This document shows, piece after piece, positions 1-7,751 of a stretch of 10,599 nt of DNA (the first letter of the stretch is position 1; every line of letters starts with the position of its first letter). Source of the DNA: JAKOUL01 sp035378845 (GTDB lineage: Bacteria > Dictyoglomota > Dictyoglomia > Dictyoglomales > Dictyoglomaceae). Made by a program: the position numbers and the translations under genes. The DNA is taken from contig DAOSUP010000030.1 in NCBI GenBank assembly GCA_035378845.1, positions 1 to 10,599 on the forward strand, given 5' to 3'. Under the pieces are notes generated by a model. The model saw only the letters and a program-made list of their open reading frames with translations, was not told the DNA's origin and searched no databases.

Positions 1-20
1 TTATACCATACATTAATTTT

Positions 21-93
21 AAAAAGATGCCCTTAAAACATTAATACATTTTTATAAGAGATAGATATTCTATAAAGAAACATTGTGGGCATC
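21..93 (-). terminator. Candidate long-loop terminator of the GT2 gene
   Basis: On the minus strand GATGCCC (93-87) lies inside the last codons of the glycosyltransferase gene and its perfect complement GGGCATC (32-26) follows 54 bases later, directly before TTTTT (25-21). The loop holds a smaller hairpin, ATAGA-TAT-TCTAT, at 61-73. A 7-bp stem followed by five U is terminator-like, but the loop is long for a canonical intrinsic terminator, so the call is tentative. Confidence 0.4.
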
Positions 94-1110
94 AAAAATT
101 GCCTTGAACACTAATTTAACTCTATTAAATTGCCCTCTCTTTATTCTATTTAAAATAACCCCTACATATCCTAAATATACTGTGAGCAAAAATTGAGGAT
201 AAAACTTCCTTGTAAACAAAATTCTATTCCTCAAACCATAAAAATCAGCAAGCTCACTTTTCTCTTTTCCTTTTGAGCTTGAGCCTATACTCCCACCCTC
301 TTTATGATAAACTTTACTTTCCCAGCAATAAGCAGCCTCATATCCTTTTCTTTTCCCTCTTTCAGCCCAATCCAAATCTTCAAAATATAAGAAATAGGCT
401 TCATCCATTAAACCAACATCTTCAATAAATTCTTTGCTAACTAATATAGAAGCGCCAATACAATAATCAATTTTTATATCTTCCCTATCATACTGTCCTT
501 TATCCTCTTCAAATCCACCTATATGTTTACTTAAACCCAAAATTTTATTATATTCTCCTCCTATACCCTGCAAAACTTTAGGATTATGATAATAAAGCAG
601 TTTTGAACCAATAATCCCAATTTTCTTTTTCTCTTTCTTATAACTTTCTGATTGGAAAACTAAACTTTTTAATGAGTCTTTATCCACAAGAGTATCACTG
701 TTTAAGATCCATAAATAATCAAAATCGTCTCTTAAAAGAGCATATTTAATACCCACATTATTTCCACCTGCATAGCCTAAATTTTCTCCAGTTTGAATAA
801 GAATTAATGGAACATTATCTTCTTTGATTTTCCCATCTTCAATATCTTTTCTTTCATAAAAACTATATTCAATAGGTTTTGATATGGAAGGATAATATAG
901 ATCCTTCAAAGAATCATTGGGATTAAAATCTACCTCCAATTTCCCTTCTGCCCAATCTCTTATTTTATCTATAGATCTATTTATTGAACCATTATCAACA
1001 ACAATTACCTGATAACACGAGTAGTCAATCCTAAAAATACTTTCTAAACACACTATGGTATCAGACCAGTCATTATAACTTAGCAAGGTTATATATACCT
1101 TAGGATTCAT
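70..1110 (-). CDS. GT2 glycosyltransferase, rhamnosyltransferase-like
   Basis: A cytoplasmic or membrane-associated family 2 glycosyltransferase of about 346 residues, expected to move a sugar from a nucleotide donor to a growing glycan. Visible GT-A landmarks, counted from the chosen Met, are an N-terminal strand ending VVDNGS (37-42), NLGYAGGNNVG (110-120), the DXD-like LNSDT (136-140), YFEDLDW (242-248) and HKEGGS (269-274). This is the layout of WbbL/RfbF-type rhamnosyltransferases, and a full dTDP-rhamnose operon lies in the same window, so rhamnose is a reasonable donor guess; the donor is inferred, not shown. A GTG at 1128 would add six residues, but the ATG at 1110 has GGAAGGA nine bases upstream, so I chose it. 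There is an insertion of charged, Tyr-rich sequence between residues 55 and 100. Transcribed away from the methyltransferase/glf operon. Confidence 0.85.
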   Translation of the reverse strand: MNPKVYITLLSYNDWSDTIVCLESIFRIDYSCYQVIVVDNGSINRSIDKIRDWAEGKLEVDFNPNDSLKDLYYPSISKPIEYSFYERKDIEDGKIKEDNVPLILIQTGENLGYAGGNNVGIKYALLRDDFDYLWILNSDTLVDKDSLKSLVFQSESYKKEKKKIGIIGSKLLYYHNPKVLQGIGGEYNKILGLSKHIGGFEEDKGQYDREDIKIDYCIGASILVSKEFIEDVGLMDEAYFLYFEDLDWAERGKRKGYEAAYCWESKVYHKEGGSIGSSSKGKEKSELADFYGLRNRILFTRKFYPQFLLTVYLGYVGVILNRIKRGQFNRVKLVFKAIFDAHNVSL

Positions 1111-1119
1111 AAAACATTT

Positions 1120-1126
1120 TCCTTCC
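1120..1126 (-). promoter_or_regulatory. Shine-Dalgarno deciding the GT2 start
   Basis: GGAAGGA on the minus strand, nine bases before the ATG at 1110. The upstream GTG at 1128 lacks a comparable site and would overlap this one. Confidence 0.6.
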
Positions 1127-1260
1127 ACTTCTTCTCAAAGTTTCCTAAAATCCTTAAACTTTTTTATTATACCTTAATTCATTTCTCTATACTCACTTGT
1201 TTAAGAATTTCATTCTAACTCTCAGTTTTTACAAGATTAATCTTTTCAAAACTCAGAAAG

Positions 1261-1288
1261 TTCATAAAACAACATTATTATCTATAAT
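1261..1288 (+). promoter_or_regulatory. Candidate sigma-70-type promoter P1
   Basis: TTCATA (1261-1266, four of six matches to TTGACA), a 16-base spacer and a perfect TATAAT (1283-1288). The -10 box is embedded in the inverted repeat at 1275-1290. It would drive the methyltransferase/glf operon with a leader of about 160 bases. Confidence 0.35.
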
Positions 1289-1290
1289 AA
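1275..1290. repeat. Inverted repeat TTATTAT-CT-ATAATAA
   Basis: Perfect 7-bp arms with a 2-base centre, made only of A/T in the arms. It covers the -10 box of promoter candidate P1 and sits between divergent genes, so it could be an operator. In DNA this AT-rich such repeats also arise by chance. Confidence 0.35.
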
Positions 1291-1342
1291 ATGGATTTTT
1301 TTCTCCAAGCTTCAGGCATCTTAAATTGTAGCTATAACTATA

Positions 1343-1370
1343 TTGACAGGTATATAAGAGATGATAAACT
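1343..1370 (+). promoter_or_regulatory. Candidate promoter P2 of the methyltransferase/glf operon
   Basis: A perfect TTGACA (1343-1348), a 16-base spacer ending in an extended -10 TG-A (1362-1364), then TAAACT (1365-1370, four of six matches to TATAAT). Transcription would begin near 1377, about 78 bases before the methyltransferase ATG, and would include the short reading frame at 1412. This is the best promoter match for the operon. Confidence 0.5.
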
Positions 1371-1411
1371 AAAAAATATTTAAATTGGGAATAAAAACTG
1401 GAGAAGGAAAT

Positions 1412-1480
1412 ATGCTTAAAAATAGGATGTTTAAAAAGGACTTAATGAGTTACAATGAAAACTATCAAAAATTATATTAA
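1412..1480 (+). CDS. Short leader reading frame, 22 codons
   Basis: An ATG at 1412 follows GGAGAAGGA (1400-1408), the best Shine-Dalgarno in this leader, and opens a 22-codon frame ending TAA at 1478-1480. The peptide is Lys/Asn/Tyr-rich, begins MLKNRMFKKD, and resembles no family I know. It overlaps the first 26 bases of the methyltransferase in another frame. Two more ATG codons in the same frame (1427, 1445) could also start it; the second is preceded by AAGGA. It may be a regulatory leader frame, or the site may be fortuitous. Codon use cannot be judged at this length. Confidence 0.35.
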   Translation: MLKNRMFKKDLMSYNENYQKLY

Positions 1481-2153
1481 GAAAAAACTTTATAATTTTG
1501 TTACTTATATTTTAGATGATGATGCCCATAATATAGATAGAGAATTGCAGAGAATAGCAAAGAGAGAAACAGCGGAATTTATTTTAAAAGAAAATTTAAT
1601 AAAAACTAAAGCATTTAATGATAGACTTGAGCTTTTATCATATGCTGTATCTACAATAGAAGTTGAAGGGTTAATTTTAGAATTTGGTGTATATCAAGGT
1701 GAAACAATAAATATAATTGCTTCATTGCTTAAAGATAAAACCATATATGGTTTTGATAGTTTTGAAGGCTTACCTGAAACCTGGAGATTTGGCTTTGAAG
1801 AAGGAACTTTTGCTGTTAATAAGTTGCCAAAAGTTAAACAAAATGTTCTTCTTATAAAAGGTTGGTTCCATGAAACGCTTCCCGAATTTCTAAAAGCACA
1901 TAACCAACAAATTTCTCTTATGCACATAGATTGTGACTTATATTCTTCAACAAAAACAATTTTTAATATTTTAGGTGATAAAATTGTTCCAGGAACAGTT
2001 ATTATTTTTGACGAATTTTTTAATTATCCTACTTGGATGGAGGGGGAATATAAAGCATTTTGTGAGTTCGTCAAAGAAAGAAATATAAATTTTGAGTATA
2101 TTGGTTTTGTAAAATATCATGAGCAAGTAGGAATAAAAATTACTCATGTTTGA
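1455..2153 (+). CDS. TylF/macrocin-O-methyltransferase-like SAM methyltransferase
   Basis: A 232-residue class I S-adenosylmethionine-dependent methyltransferase of the TylF/NovP type, a family that methylates sugar hydroxyls with help from a bound divalent metal. After about 70 helical residues comes motif I, LEFGVYQGET (75-84), then GFDSFEGLPE (99-108), IDCDLYSS (158-165) and IIFDEFF (183-189). The acidic residues D159/D161 and D186/E187 fit the metal and base positions of the family. It opens the glf operon, so O-methylation of a glycan sugar is the likely job; the exact substrate is unknown. The ATG at 1455 is the first possible start (in-frame TGA at 1446), but its nearest AAGGA is 14 bases away, which is poor. 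A stronger start signal belongs to the short frame at 1412. The 3' end overlaps glf by 8 bp. Confidence 0.82.
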   Translation: MKTIKNYIKKKLYNFVTYILDDDAHNIDRELQRIAKRETAEFILKENLIKTKAFNDRLELLSYAVSTIEVEGLILEFGVYQGETINIIASLLKDKTIYGFDSFEGLPETWRFGFEEGTFAVNKLPKVKQNVLLIKGWFHETLPEFLKAHNQQISLMHIDCDLYSSTKTIFNILGDKIVPGTVIIFDEFFNYPTWMEGEYKAFCEFVKERNINFEYIGFVKYHEQVGIKITHV

Positions 2154-3297
2154 CTATATTATAATTGGTTCTGGGTTTGCAGGTAGTGTTATCGCTGAAA
2201 GAATAGCAAATGTTTTAAATAAAAAGGTCTTAATCATAGAAAAAAGAAACCATATTGGTGGAAATTGCTATGATTATAAAGATAAAAATGGAATAATAAT
2301 CCATAAATATGGTCCTCATCTGTTTCATACCGACTACAAAGAGGTTTTTGATTACCTTTCAAGTTTTACAGATTGGCAAATATATCATCACAAAGTTTTA
2401 GCTTTTATTGATGGCAAAAAAGTTCCTATTCCATTTAACCTTAACACTCTTTATATGGTATTCCCAGAAATCCTTGCTCGGAAAATAGAAGAAAAGCTCT
2501 TAAATAGATACGCTTATAACTCCAAAATTCCTATACTTGAGCTTAAAAAGGAAAAGGATGAAGATTTAAAATTTTTGGCAAATTATATTTATGAAAAGAT
2601 ATTCTTAAACTATACAGCTAAGCAGTGGGGTTTGAAGCCAGAAGATATTAATCCAGAAGTTACGGGAAGGGTACCTATTTATATAAGCAATGATGACAGA
2701 TATTTTACAGATAAATATCAAGTAGTACCAGTTGATGGGTATACTAAAATATTTGAGAGAATGTTAAATCATCATAATATAAAGCTTATGTTGAATACAG
2801 ATTTTAAAGAAGTTATAAAGATAGATTTGGAAGATAAAAAAATTTATTTTCTAAATCAAGAATTTAAAGGAAAGATCATATTCACAGGTATGATTGATGA
2901 ACTCTTTGATTATAAGTTTGGTACACTTCCCTACCGCTCACTTGATTTGAAGTTTGAAACCTTAGAGATGGATTACTTCCAAGAAGCAGCTGTGGTCAAT
3001 TATCCTAATGACTACGATTTTACGAGGATAACCGAGTTTAAACATATCCATCCAGTTGAGAGTGAGAAGACAGTTATTCTCAAAGAATATCCAAAGGCTT
3101 TTAATGTAGGTAAAGATATTCCTTATTATCCAATTTTGAAAGAGGAAAATACGGTGCTTTATAACAAATACAAGGAACTTGCAGAAAATTTTAAAAATTT
3201 AATTTTAGTTGGGAGACTTGCTGATTACAAATATTACGACATGGATGATATAGTAAAAAGAGCCTTAGAAGTGTTTATAAAGGAATTATACAAATGA
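2146..3297 (+). CDS. glf: UDP-galactopyranose mutase
   Basis: A 383-residue flavoenzyme that interconverts UDP-galactopyranose and UDP-galactofuranose, supplying Galf for cell-surface glycans in the cytoplasm. The FAD-binding Rossmann start IIIGSGFAG (5-13) is followed by EKRNHIGGNCYD (32-43) and KYGPHLFHT (54-62). The substrate-site block NYTAKQWG (155-162) with R175, the PYRSLD block (262-267) and the C-terminal GRLADYKYYDMD (356-367) are all intact. Length matches bacterial Glf (about 370-390). The start overlaps the methyltransferase stop by 8 bp (ATGTTTGA). Its TAGGA lies 13 bases upstream, which suggests translational coupling. The next gene starts in an ATGA overlap. No key residue seems missing, so it is probably active. 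Confidence 0.97.
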   Translation: MFDYIIIGSGFAGSVIAERIANVLNKKVLIIEKRNHIGGNCYDYKDKNGIIIHKYGPHLFHTDYKEVFDYLSSFTDWQIYHHKVLAFIDGKKVPIPFNLNTLYMVFPEILARKIEEKLLNRYAYNSKIPILELKKEKDEDLKFLANYIYEKIFLNYTAKQWGLKPEDINPEVTGRVPIYISNDDRYFTDKYQVVPVDGYTKIFERMLNHHNIKLMLNTDFKEVIKIDLEDKKIYFLNQEFKGKIIFTGMIDELFDYKFGTLPYRSLDLKFETLEMDYFQEAAVVNYPNDYDFTRITEFKHIHPVESEKTVILKEYPKAFNVGKDIPYYPILKEENTVLYNKYKELAENFKNLILVGRLADYKYYDMDDIVKRALEVFIKELYK

Positions 3298-4277
3298 CTC
3301 AAAGAAGAAATCATAAAATCATAGTAGTTACTCCAGCTGGTAGAAGAAGATATTTAGAGATTATGTCAAAATATATTTTAAAAGATAATTCAATAGATGA
3401 ATGGCACCTATGGGACAATTGTAGAGAAAGTAAGGATAGAGAATATATTAACAACTTAGCAGAAAATTATGAAAAAATAAAAATTATTCGAGAAAAAAAT
3501 GTTGATGGCAGCAATAAATCTGTAAATAAATTTTATAAGTACACAAGAAATGATGATACCTTCTACATAAAAATGGATGATGATATCGTTTATTTACCTG
3601 AGAACTTTGGGCTTTTATTATATTCCAAAGCATTAAAAGAAAAAGAAATGTATTCGTGGTGGAGTCCAATTGTTATTAACAATGCCATTTGTACCTATCT
3701 GCTATACGCTAAAAATATTATTAATACAAATGCTAATATAACTGCACAGGCAAGTTGTCCAATTGCTTGGGGATCACCTTTATTTGCTAAGATGTTACAT
3801 AATTTATTTCTCAAATCTTACAATTCCTCATATCTTGAAAAATGGAAAGTTAAAGATAGTTTTGAATTATTTTTACAAAGATTCTCAATTAATACAATAG
3901 GTTTTTTTGGTGATTTCAGCAAGAAACTTGGAGATAATTTTTGCCCTTTAGATGTTGATGATGAGGAATATATTTCTGCAAGATTACCTATTTTGGCAAA
4001 CAAACCAGGTAGACTTGTTGGGGATATCTTAGTCGCTCATTTTTCTTTCTTTACACAAGAAGCATTTCTTCTTGAAAAAACAAACATACTTCAAGATTAT
4101 GCAAGGATCGCAGGGATACATGATTATAAATTCTCCTACAAGAAAAGAAAAAATACATTGAAATACCATATAAAGCATCTAATTTTATATAATGGAAAAT
4201 ATTTCTTGAATCAAATTTTAAATGTCCACCCAAGTAAAAAAGGGGAAAAATTGGAGTTAAAACTAAATGGAGGTTAA
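3294..4277 (+). CDS. Putative glycosyltransferase with DDD motif
   Basis: A 327-residue protein I cannot place in a named family with certainty. The N-terminus reads IIVVTPAGRRRYLEIM (9-24), resembling the first strand of a GT-A fold, and FYIKMDDDIVYLPEN (90-104) carries a DXD-type DDD (95-97) as seen in metal-dependent glycosyltransferases. A DVDDEEYISARL segment lies in the C-terminal half, where GT-A enzymes often have a second acidic cluster, followed by a His (VAHFSFF). No signal peptide or clear membrane segment is visible. It sits between glf (4-bp ATGA overlap) and a GlfT-like GT2 gene (11-bp overlap), so use of UDP-Galf is a fair inference, not a demonstrated one. Confidence 0.7.
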   Translation: MTQRRNHKIIVVTPAGRRRYLEIMSKYILKDNSIDEWHLWDNCRESKDREYINNLAENYEKIKIIREKNVDGSNKSVNKFYKYTRNDDTFYIKMDDDIVYLPENFGLLLYSKALKEKEMYSWWSPIVINNAICTYLLYAKNIINTNANITAQASCPIAWGSPLFAKMLHNLFLKSYNSSYLEKWKVKDSFELFLQRFSINTIGFFGDFSKKLGDNFCPLDVDDEEYISARLPILANKPGRLVGDILVAHFSFFTQEAFLLEKTNILQDYARIAGIHDYKFSYKKRKNTLKYHIKHLILYNGKYFLNQILNVHPSKKGEKLELKLNGG

Positions 4278-5310
4278 AGCCACAGTTTGTGCAGTAGTTG
4301 TAACATACAACAGAAAAAATTTACTTTTTAAATGTCTTGAGGCTTTACTTAAGCAAACAAGACCTATAGATGCAATATATATTATAGATAATTTCTCAAA
4401 TGATGGTACACCTGAGGCGTTAAAAGAAAACGGATATATTACAGATTTGCCACCTGAAAATGTAAGTGAACCTTGGGAAAAAGAGTTTGAAACTAAAAAT
4501 TTGACCGATGGAAAGCCTGTAAAAATTCATTATGTCAGAATGAATAAAAATACAGGTGGTGCAGGTGGCTTCTACGAAGGAGTTAAAAGAGGCTATGAGA
4601 GAGGGTATGACTGGCTGTGGCTAATGGATGACGATGCCGAGCCAAGAGAAGATGCATTAGAAAAATTAAGTAAATATTTTGATAATGATGCATTATCAGC
4701 ATTAGCAAGCAGCGTCGTATTAACAAATGGCATAATAAGTTATAATCATAGAAGAAGTCATATCAATTCAAATCAAAATTACCCTTTATCCCAAAAACCC
4801 TTAGAATTAAGAGCCTATGAAAATTTGTATGTGGAAATTGATATGGCTTCCTTTGTAGGAATTTTGGTAAACAGAAGAGCTATTGAAAAGATTGGTTATC
4901 CCAGAAAAGAATTTTTCATTCATCATGATGATGTAGAGTACTGTATTAGGCTACGACAAGTTGGGAAAATCCTTTTAATTCCTGATAGTGTAATAATTCA
5001 TAAGGAGGCTTCAAATGCAGGAATAAAAAAAAGTTTTATGGGTAGAAAATCCCTGAGAACTCCATATGATAAGTTTTGGCTAAATTATTATAGTAATAGA
5101 AATTTAGTTTGGTTAGGCAGACAATATCCTACAAGCAAAATAAATTTCTATTTAGGACTATGTGAAGATTTTATGAAATCAATAATAAGTGTTTTGATAT
5201 ATGATGATAATAAGATTAAGCGTATAAATTTCATAATTAATTCTTATATTGATGGTTTAAAGGGTAATTTTGATAATGAAAAGCCAAAAAGAATTTTATA
5301 TAAAAAATAA
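4267..5310 (+). CDS. GT2 glycosyltransferase, galactofuranosyltransferase-like
   Basis: A 347-residue family 2 glycosyltransferase. It begins VCAVVVTYNRKNLL (7-20), then IIDNFSNDGT (39-48), NTGGAGGFYEG (95-105), WLWLMDDDAEP (116-126) with the metal-binding DDD at 121-123, and FFIHHDDVEYCIRLRQ (216-231), which supplies the presumed catalytic Asp. The GGAGG loop, DDDAEP and DD(V/A)EY series is what GlfT1/GlfT2-type galactofuranosyltransferases show, and glf is two genes upstream, so Galf transfer is the preferred prediction. A rhamnosyltransferase remains possible. GGAG (4253-4256) lies ten bases before the ATG; the start is inside the previous gene by 11 bp. It is the last gene of the operon, stopping 23 bp before the convergent rmlD, with no hairpin between them. 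Confidence 0.83.
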   Translation: MEVKATVCAVVVTYNRKNLLFKCLEALLKQTRPIDAIYIIDNFSNDGTPEALKENGYITDLPPENVSEPWEKEFETKNLTDGKPVKIHYVRMNKNTGGAGGFYEGVKRGYERGYDWLWLMDDDAEPREDALEKLSKYFDNDALSALASSVVLTNGIISYNHRRSHINSNQNYPLSQKPLELRAYENLYVEIDMASFVGILVNRRAIEKIGYPRKEFFIHHDDVEYCIRLRQVGKILLIPDSVIIHKEASNAGIKKSFMGRKSLRTPYDKFWLNYYSNRNLVWLGRQYPTSKINFYLGLCEDFMKSIISVLIYDDNKIKRINFIINSYIDGLKGNFDNEKPKRILYKK

Positions 5311-5333
5311 TCTTTATCCTACTACAAAAATAT

Positions 5334-6182
5334 TCATAATGAACTATCTTCCTTTAAATACCTTACCAATTCTTTTTCCCAGTCTGGTATTTGTACATCC
5401 AAAGCCTTCTTAATTTTTTCATTACTCATAGCAGAGAATCTTGGTCTTTTTGCAGGAGAATTAAATTCATCCATATATGTGGGATAAATAAACTTTTTAA
5501 TATTAAGGCTCTTAAAAATCACTCTTGCCCATTCAAATCTTGAGGTATATCCTGAGTTTGTAAGATGAAAAACACCTGATAATCCATTCTTAATTGATTG
5601 CAAAGTTATTTCTACAATTCTTCCTGTATATGTGGGTACAGAAAACTCATCGCATACTACTTTTATGTGGTCTTTCTCTTTTGCCCAACTTAAAAGTTTG
5701 TATATAAAATTTTGCTTTCCTTCACCATAAACCCAACTGGTCCTAAATATTAAAAATCTTTCAGTCTCTTCTTTTATAAATTCTTCACCAAGTAATTTAC
5801 TCTCTCCATAAACATTTAGAGGATTTGGAATATCATCTTCTACATACAAGCCTTCCTTTTTTCCATCAAAGACATAATCAGAACTAAAGTGCACAAGAGA
5901 TGAATTATAATTCTCACAAGCAAAAGCTAAATTCTTGGGTCCTATAGCATTTACTTTTATAGCATTTACTCTTTCTTCCTCTGCTTTATCAACAAAATTA
6001 TAAGCTGAGCAGTTTATTATAATATCTGGCTTATACTCCTCAAAAACTTCTAAAATCTTTTTTAAATTTGTTATATCAAGTTCCGTATGTCCTAAAGCTA
6101 AGAAATCTTTATCTTCCTTCTCAAACCTCTTTACAAACTCACTCCCAAGCTGTCCTTTAGCCCCTGTTATCAGTATGCGCAT
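5334..6182 (-). CDS. rmlD: dTDP-4-dehydrorhamnose reductase
   Basis: A 282-residue short-chain dehydrogenase/reductase that makes dTDP-L-rhamnose in the last step of the pathway using NAD(P)H. It has the nucleotide-binding GAKGQLG (7-13), a CSAYNFVDKAE block (58-68), HFSSDYVFDG (98-107) with the catalytic Ser/Tyr area, YGESK (125-129) giving the YxxxK pair, and FRTSWVYG (146-153). Length is normal for RmlD. It is the last gene of the rmlACBD operon. Its ATG lies 26 bp inside the end of rmlB, with AAGGAAGAG about ten bases upstream within rmlB. The family name is secure; the cofactor preference cannot be read here. Confidence 0.95.
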   Translation of the reverse strand: MRILITGAKGQLGSEFVKRFEKEDKDFLALGHTELDITNLKKILEVFEEYKPDIIINCSAYNFVDKAEEERVNAIKVNAIGPKNLAFACENYNSSLVHFSSDYVFDGKKEGLYVEDDIPNPLNVYGESKLLGEEFIKEETERFLIFRTSWVYGEGKQNFIYKLLSWAKEKDHIKVVCDEFSVPTYTGRIVEITLQSIKNGLSGVFHLTNSGYTSRFEWARVIFKSLNIKKFIYPTYMDEFNSPAKRPRFSAMSNEKIKKALDVQIPDWEKELVRYLKEDSSL

Positions 6183-7188
6183 ATTTCTTAAACTCTTCCT
6201 TTAATTTTTTAACAAAATTTTCAGTCTGAACCTTCTTCTCAAGAAGCCAATCCACATTATCTAAATACCACCTTACAGTCTTTTCTATCCCTTCTTCAAA
6301 AGAAGTTTTAGCTCTCCAGCCTATCTCTTTTTCTACCTTAGATGTATCAAGAGCATATCTTAAGTCATGCCCAGGTCTATCAGGTATAAATTCCATTAAA
6401 TCTTCACCTTTCTCAAGTAAAGTTAATATTTTTCTTATTACATCAATATTTTCCTTTTCTTCATTGCTACCTACATTATAAATTTCACCTATAATTCCCT
6501 TTTCAAGAATACTCAAAACAGCTTCAGTAAAATCTTCCACATAAAGCCATGTTCTCACATTTCTACCATTCCCATAAACAGGTATCTTTTCATTGCTGAT
6601 TGCCTTTGCAATGGTTAAAGGAATTAATTTTTCAGGATATTGCCAAGGTCCATAGTTATTAGAAGCTCTAATTATTACTGCAGGAAGTTTATAAGTTTTA
6701 ATAAAAGCCTGGACAAAATGATCTGCTCCAGCTTTACTTGCAGAGTAAGGAGACTTCGCTCTTAAAGGACTCTCCTCTGTAAATTTAATACTCTTATCCT
6801 TCGGTAATTCTCCATAAACCTCATCGGTAGATATATGGATAAACTTTTTAACATTAGCATCCAAGGAAAGCTTCAGCAAATTAAATGTGCCGAGTACATT
6901 TGTTTTAACAAATACATCTGGCTGAATAATACTTCTATCTACATGAGTTTCAGCAGCATAATGAACCACATACTCAGGCTTTTCATTTTTAAATACTTCT
7001 TCCAAAGCATCCAAATCTGTTATATCACTAATATAGAGTTTGTATTTTCCTTCTATTTCTCTTAATCTATTTTTATCTCCAGCATACGTAAGTTTATCCA
7101 CAACCACTACATCAAGACCAAGCTTCATTGCCTTCCTTACAAAATCACTCCCCATAAACCCACATCCACCAGTAACAAGTATCTTCAT
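6157..7188 (-). CDS. rmlB: dTDP-glucose 4,6-dehydratase
   Basis: A 343-residue NAD-dependent extended SDR enzyme converting dTDP-glucose to dTDP-4-keto-6-deoxyglucose. It shows GGCGFMGS (7-14), DKLTYAGDKNRL (31-42), HYAAETHVDRSI (76-87), the catalytic STDEVYGEL (120-128) with T121-D122-E123, YSASK (148-152), RASNNYGPWQYPEKLIP (174-190) and RPGHDLRYALD near the C-terminus. These are hallmark RmlB residues and set it apart from GalE. It starts in an ATGA overlap with rmlC and has AGGGGG five bases before the ATG. It is third in the rml operon and overlaps rmlD by 26 bp. The C-terminus runs on past the usual end with a Lys-rich tail. Confidence 0.97.
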   Translation of the reverse strand: MKILVTGGCGFMGSDFVRKAMKLGLDVVVVDKLTYAGDKNRLREIEGKYKLYISDITDLDALEEVFKNEKPEYVVHYAAETHVDRSIIQPDVFVKTNVLGTFNLLKLSLDANVKKFIHISTDEVYGELPKDKSIKFTEESPLRAKSPYSASKAGADHFVQAFIKTYKLPAVIIRASNNYGPWQYPEKLIPLTIAKAISNEKIPVYGNGRNVRTWLYVEDFTEAVLSILEKGIIGEIYNVGSNEEKENIDVIRKILTLLEKGEDLMEFIPDRPGHDLRYALDTSKVEKEIGWRAKTSFEEGIEKTVRWYLDNVDWLLEKKVQTENFVKKLKEEFKKYAHTDNRG

Positions 7189-7751
7189 AATTCCCCCTGA
7201 TATATAAAGTTATTCTCTGCTTCTTTTAATAATGGCAAAGACTTATCTTTTTCTGAAAGAATAGGGTTATCTATAGGCCACTTTATATTAATCTCAGGAT
7301 CATTCCAGAATATACCTCTATCATGTTCCTTTGAATATTCTTTTGTAACTTTATATATAATTTCAGTATTATCTTCTAATGCTACAAATCCATGAAGAAA
7401 ACCTTGGGGTATCCAAAGCATCTTTTTATTATCTTCAGAAAGCTCCACTGCAACCCACTTTCTATAGGTAGGAGATCCTTTCCTAATATCCACTGCAACA
7501 TCCCAAATCCTTCCTTTAATACATCTTACCAGCTTCCCCTGTTCCATAGGTTTTAATTGATAATGAAGCCCTCTCAGAACACCTTTCTTAGATTTTGAGT
7601 GGTTATCCTGAACAAAATCATAATCTATTCCATTTTTTTTAAACTCAGATAATTTATAAGTCTCTATAAAAAAACCTCTTTCATCAGAAAAAACTGTAGG
7701 TTCAATGAGAATAACTTCAGGTATCTCAAGCTTAATAAAGTTAAAAGGCAT
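7185..7751 (-). CDS. rmlC: dTDP-4-dehydrorhamnose 3,5-epimerase
   Basis: A 188-residue cupin-fold epimerase acting on dTDP-4-keto-6-deoxyglucose before RmlD. It carries DERGFFIETYK (23-33), QDNHSKSKKGVLRGLHYQ (48-65) with Arg60 and the catalytic His63, KLVRCIKGRIWDVAVDIR (73-90), WIPQGFLHGF (113-122) and the Tyr133/Tyr139 area (IIYKVTKEYS), then NDPEINIKWP. Length fits RmlC (about 180-190). The ATG lies 11 bp inside rmlA. AGGAGG (7763-7758), six bases upstream, is formed by the Glu codons of the RmlA tail. It ends in the ATGA of rmlB. I see no missing key residue. Confidence 0.96.
   Translation of the reverse strand: MPFNFIKLEIPEVILIEPTVFSDERGFFIETYKLSEFKKNGIDYDFVQDNHSKSKKGVLRGLHYQLKPMEQGKLVRCIKGRIWDVAVDIRKGSPTYRKWVAVELSEDNKKMLWIPQGFLHGFVALEDNTEIIYKVTKEYSKEHDRGIFWNDPEINIKWPIDNPILSEKDKSLPLLKEAENNFIYQGEL

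Larger units (their letters stand above)
1111..1454. other. Divergent intergenic region
   Basis: About 340 bases of AT-rich DNA between divergently read genes. It holds two plus-strand promoter candidates (1261-1288 and 1343-1370), an AT-only inverted repeat (1275-1290), a perfect minus-strand TATAAT at 1171-1166 without a good -35 that could serve the GT2 gene, and a short reading frame with a strong ribosome binding site (1412-1480). I see no further gene in it. Confidence 0.6.

Noticed and set aside
1166..1171. Minus-strand TATAAT as the GT2 promoter
   Set aside because: The -10 box is perfect but there is no acceptable -35 and no TG extension, so it is mentioned only in the intergenic entry.
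1694..1927. Minus-strand open frame of 77 codons
   Set aside because: It is antisense to the methyltransferase core motifs, has Cys/Trp-rich composition and no ribosome binding site.
3484..4233. Three minus-strand frames of about 60 codons
   Set aside because: They are shadows of the plus-strand glycosyltransferase, with no family resemblance and no start signals.
5311..5333. Terminator between the convergent GT2 gene and rmlD
   Set aside because: The 23-bp gap contains no inverted repeat or clear U-tract on either strand.
6835..7065. Plus-strand frame of 76 codons within rmlB
   Set aside because: It is antisense to strongly conserved RmlB sequence and is Ile/Phe/Ser-rich, as expected of a shadow frame.
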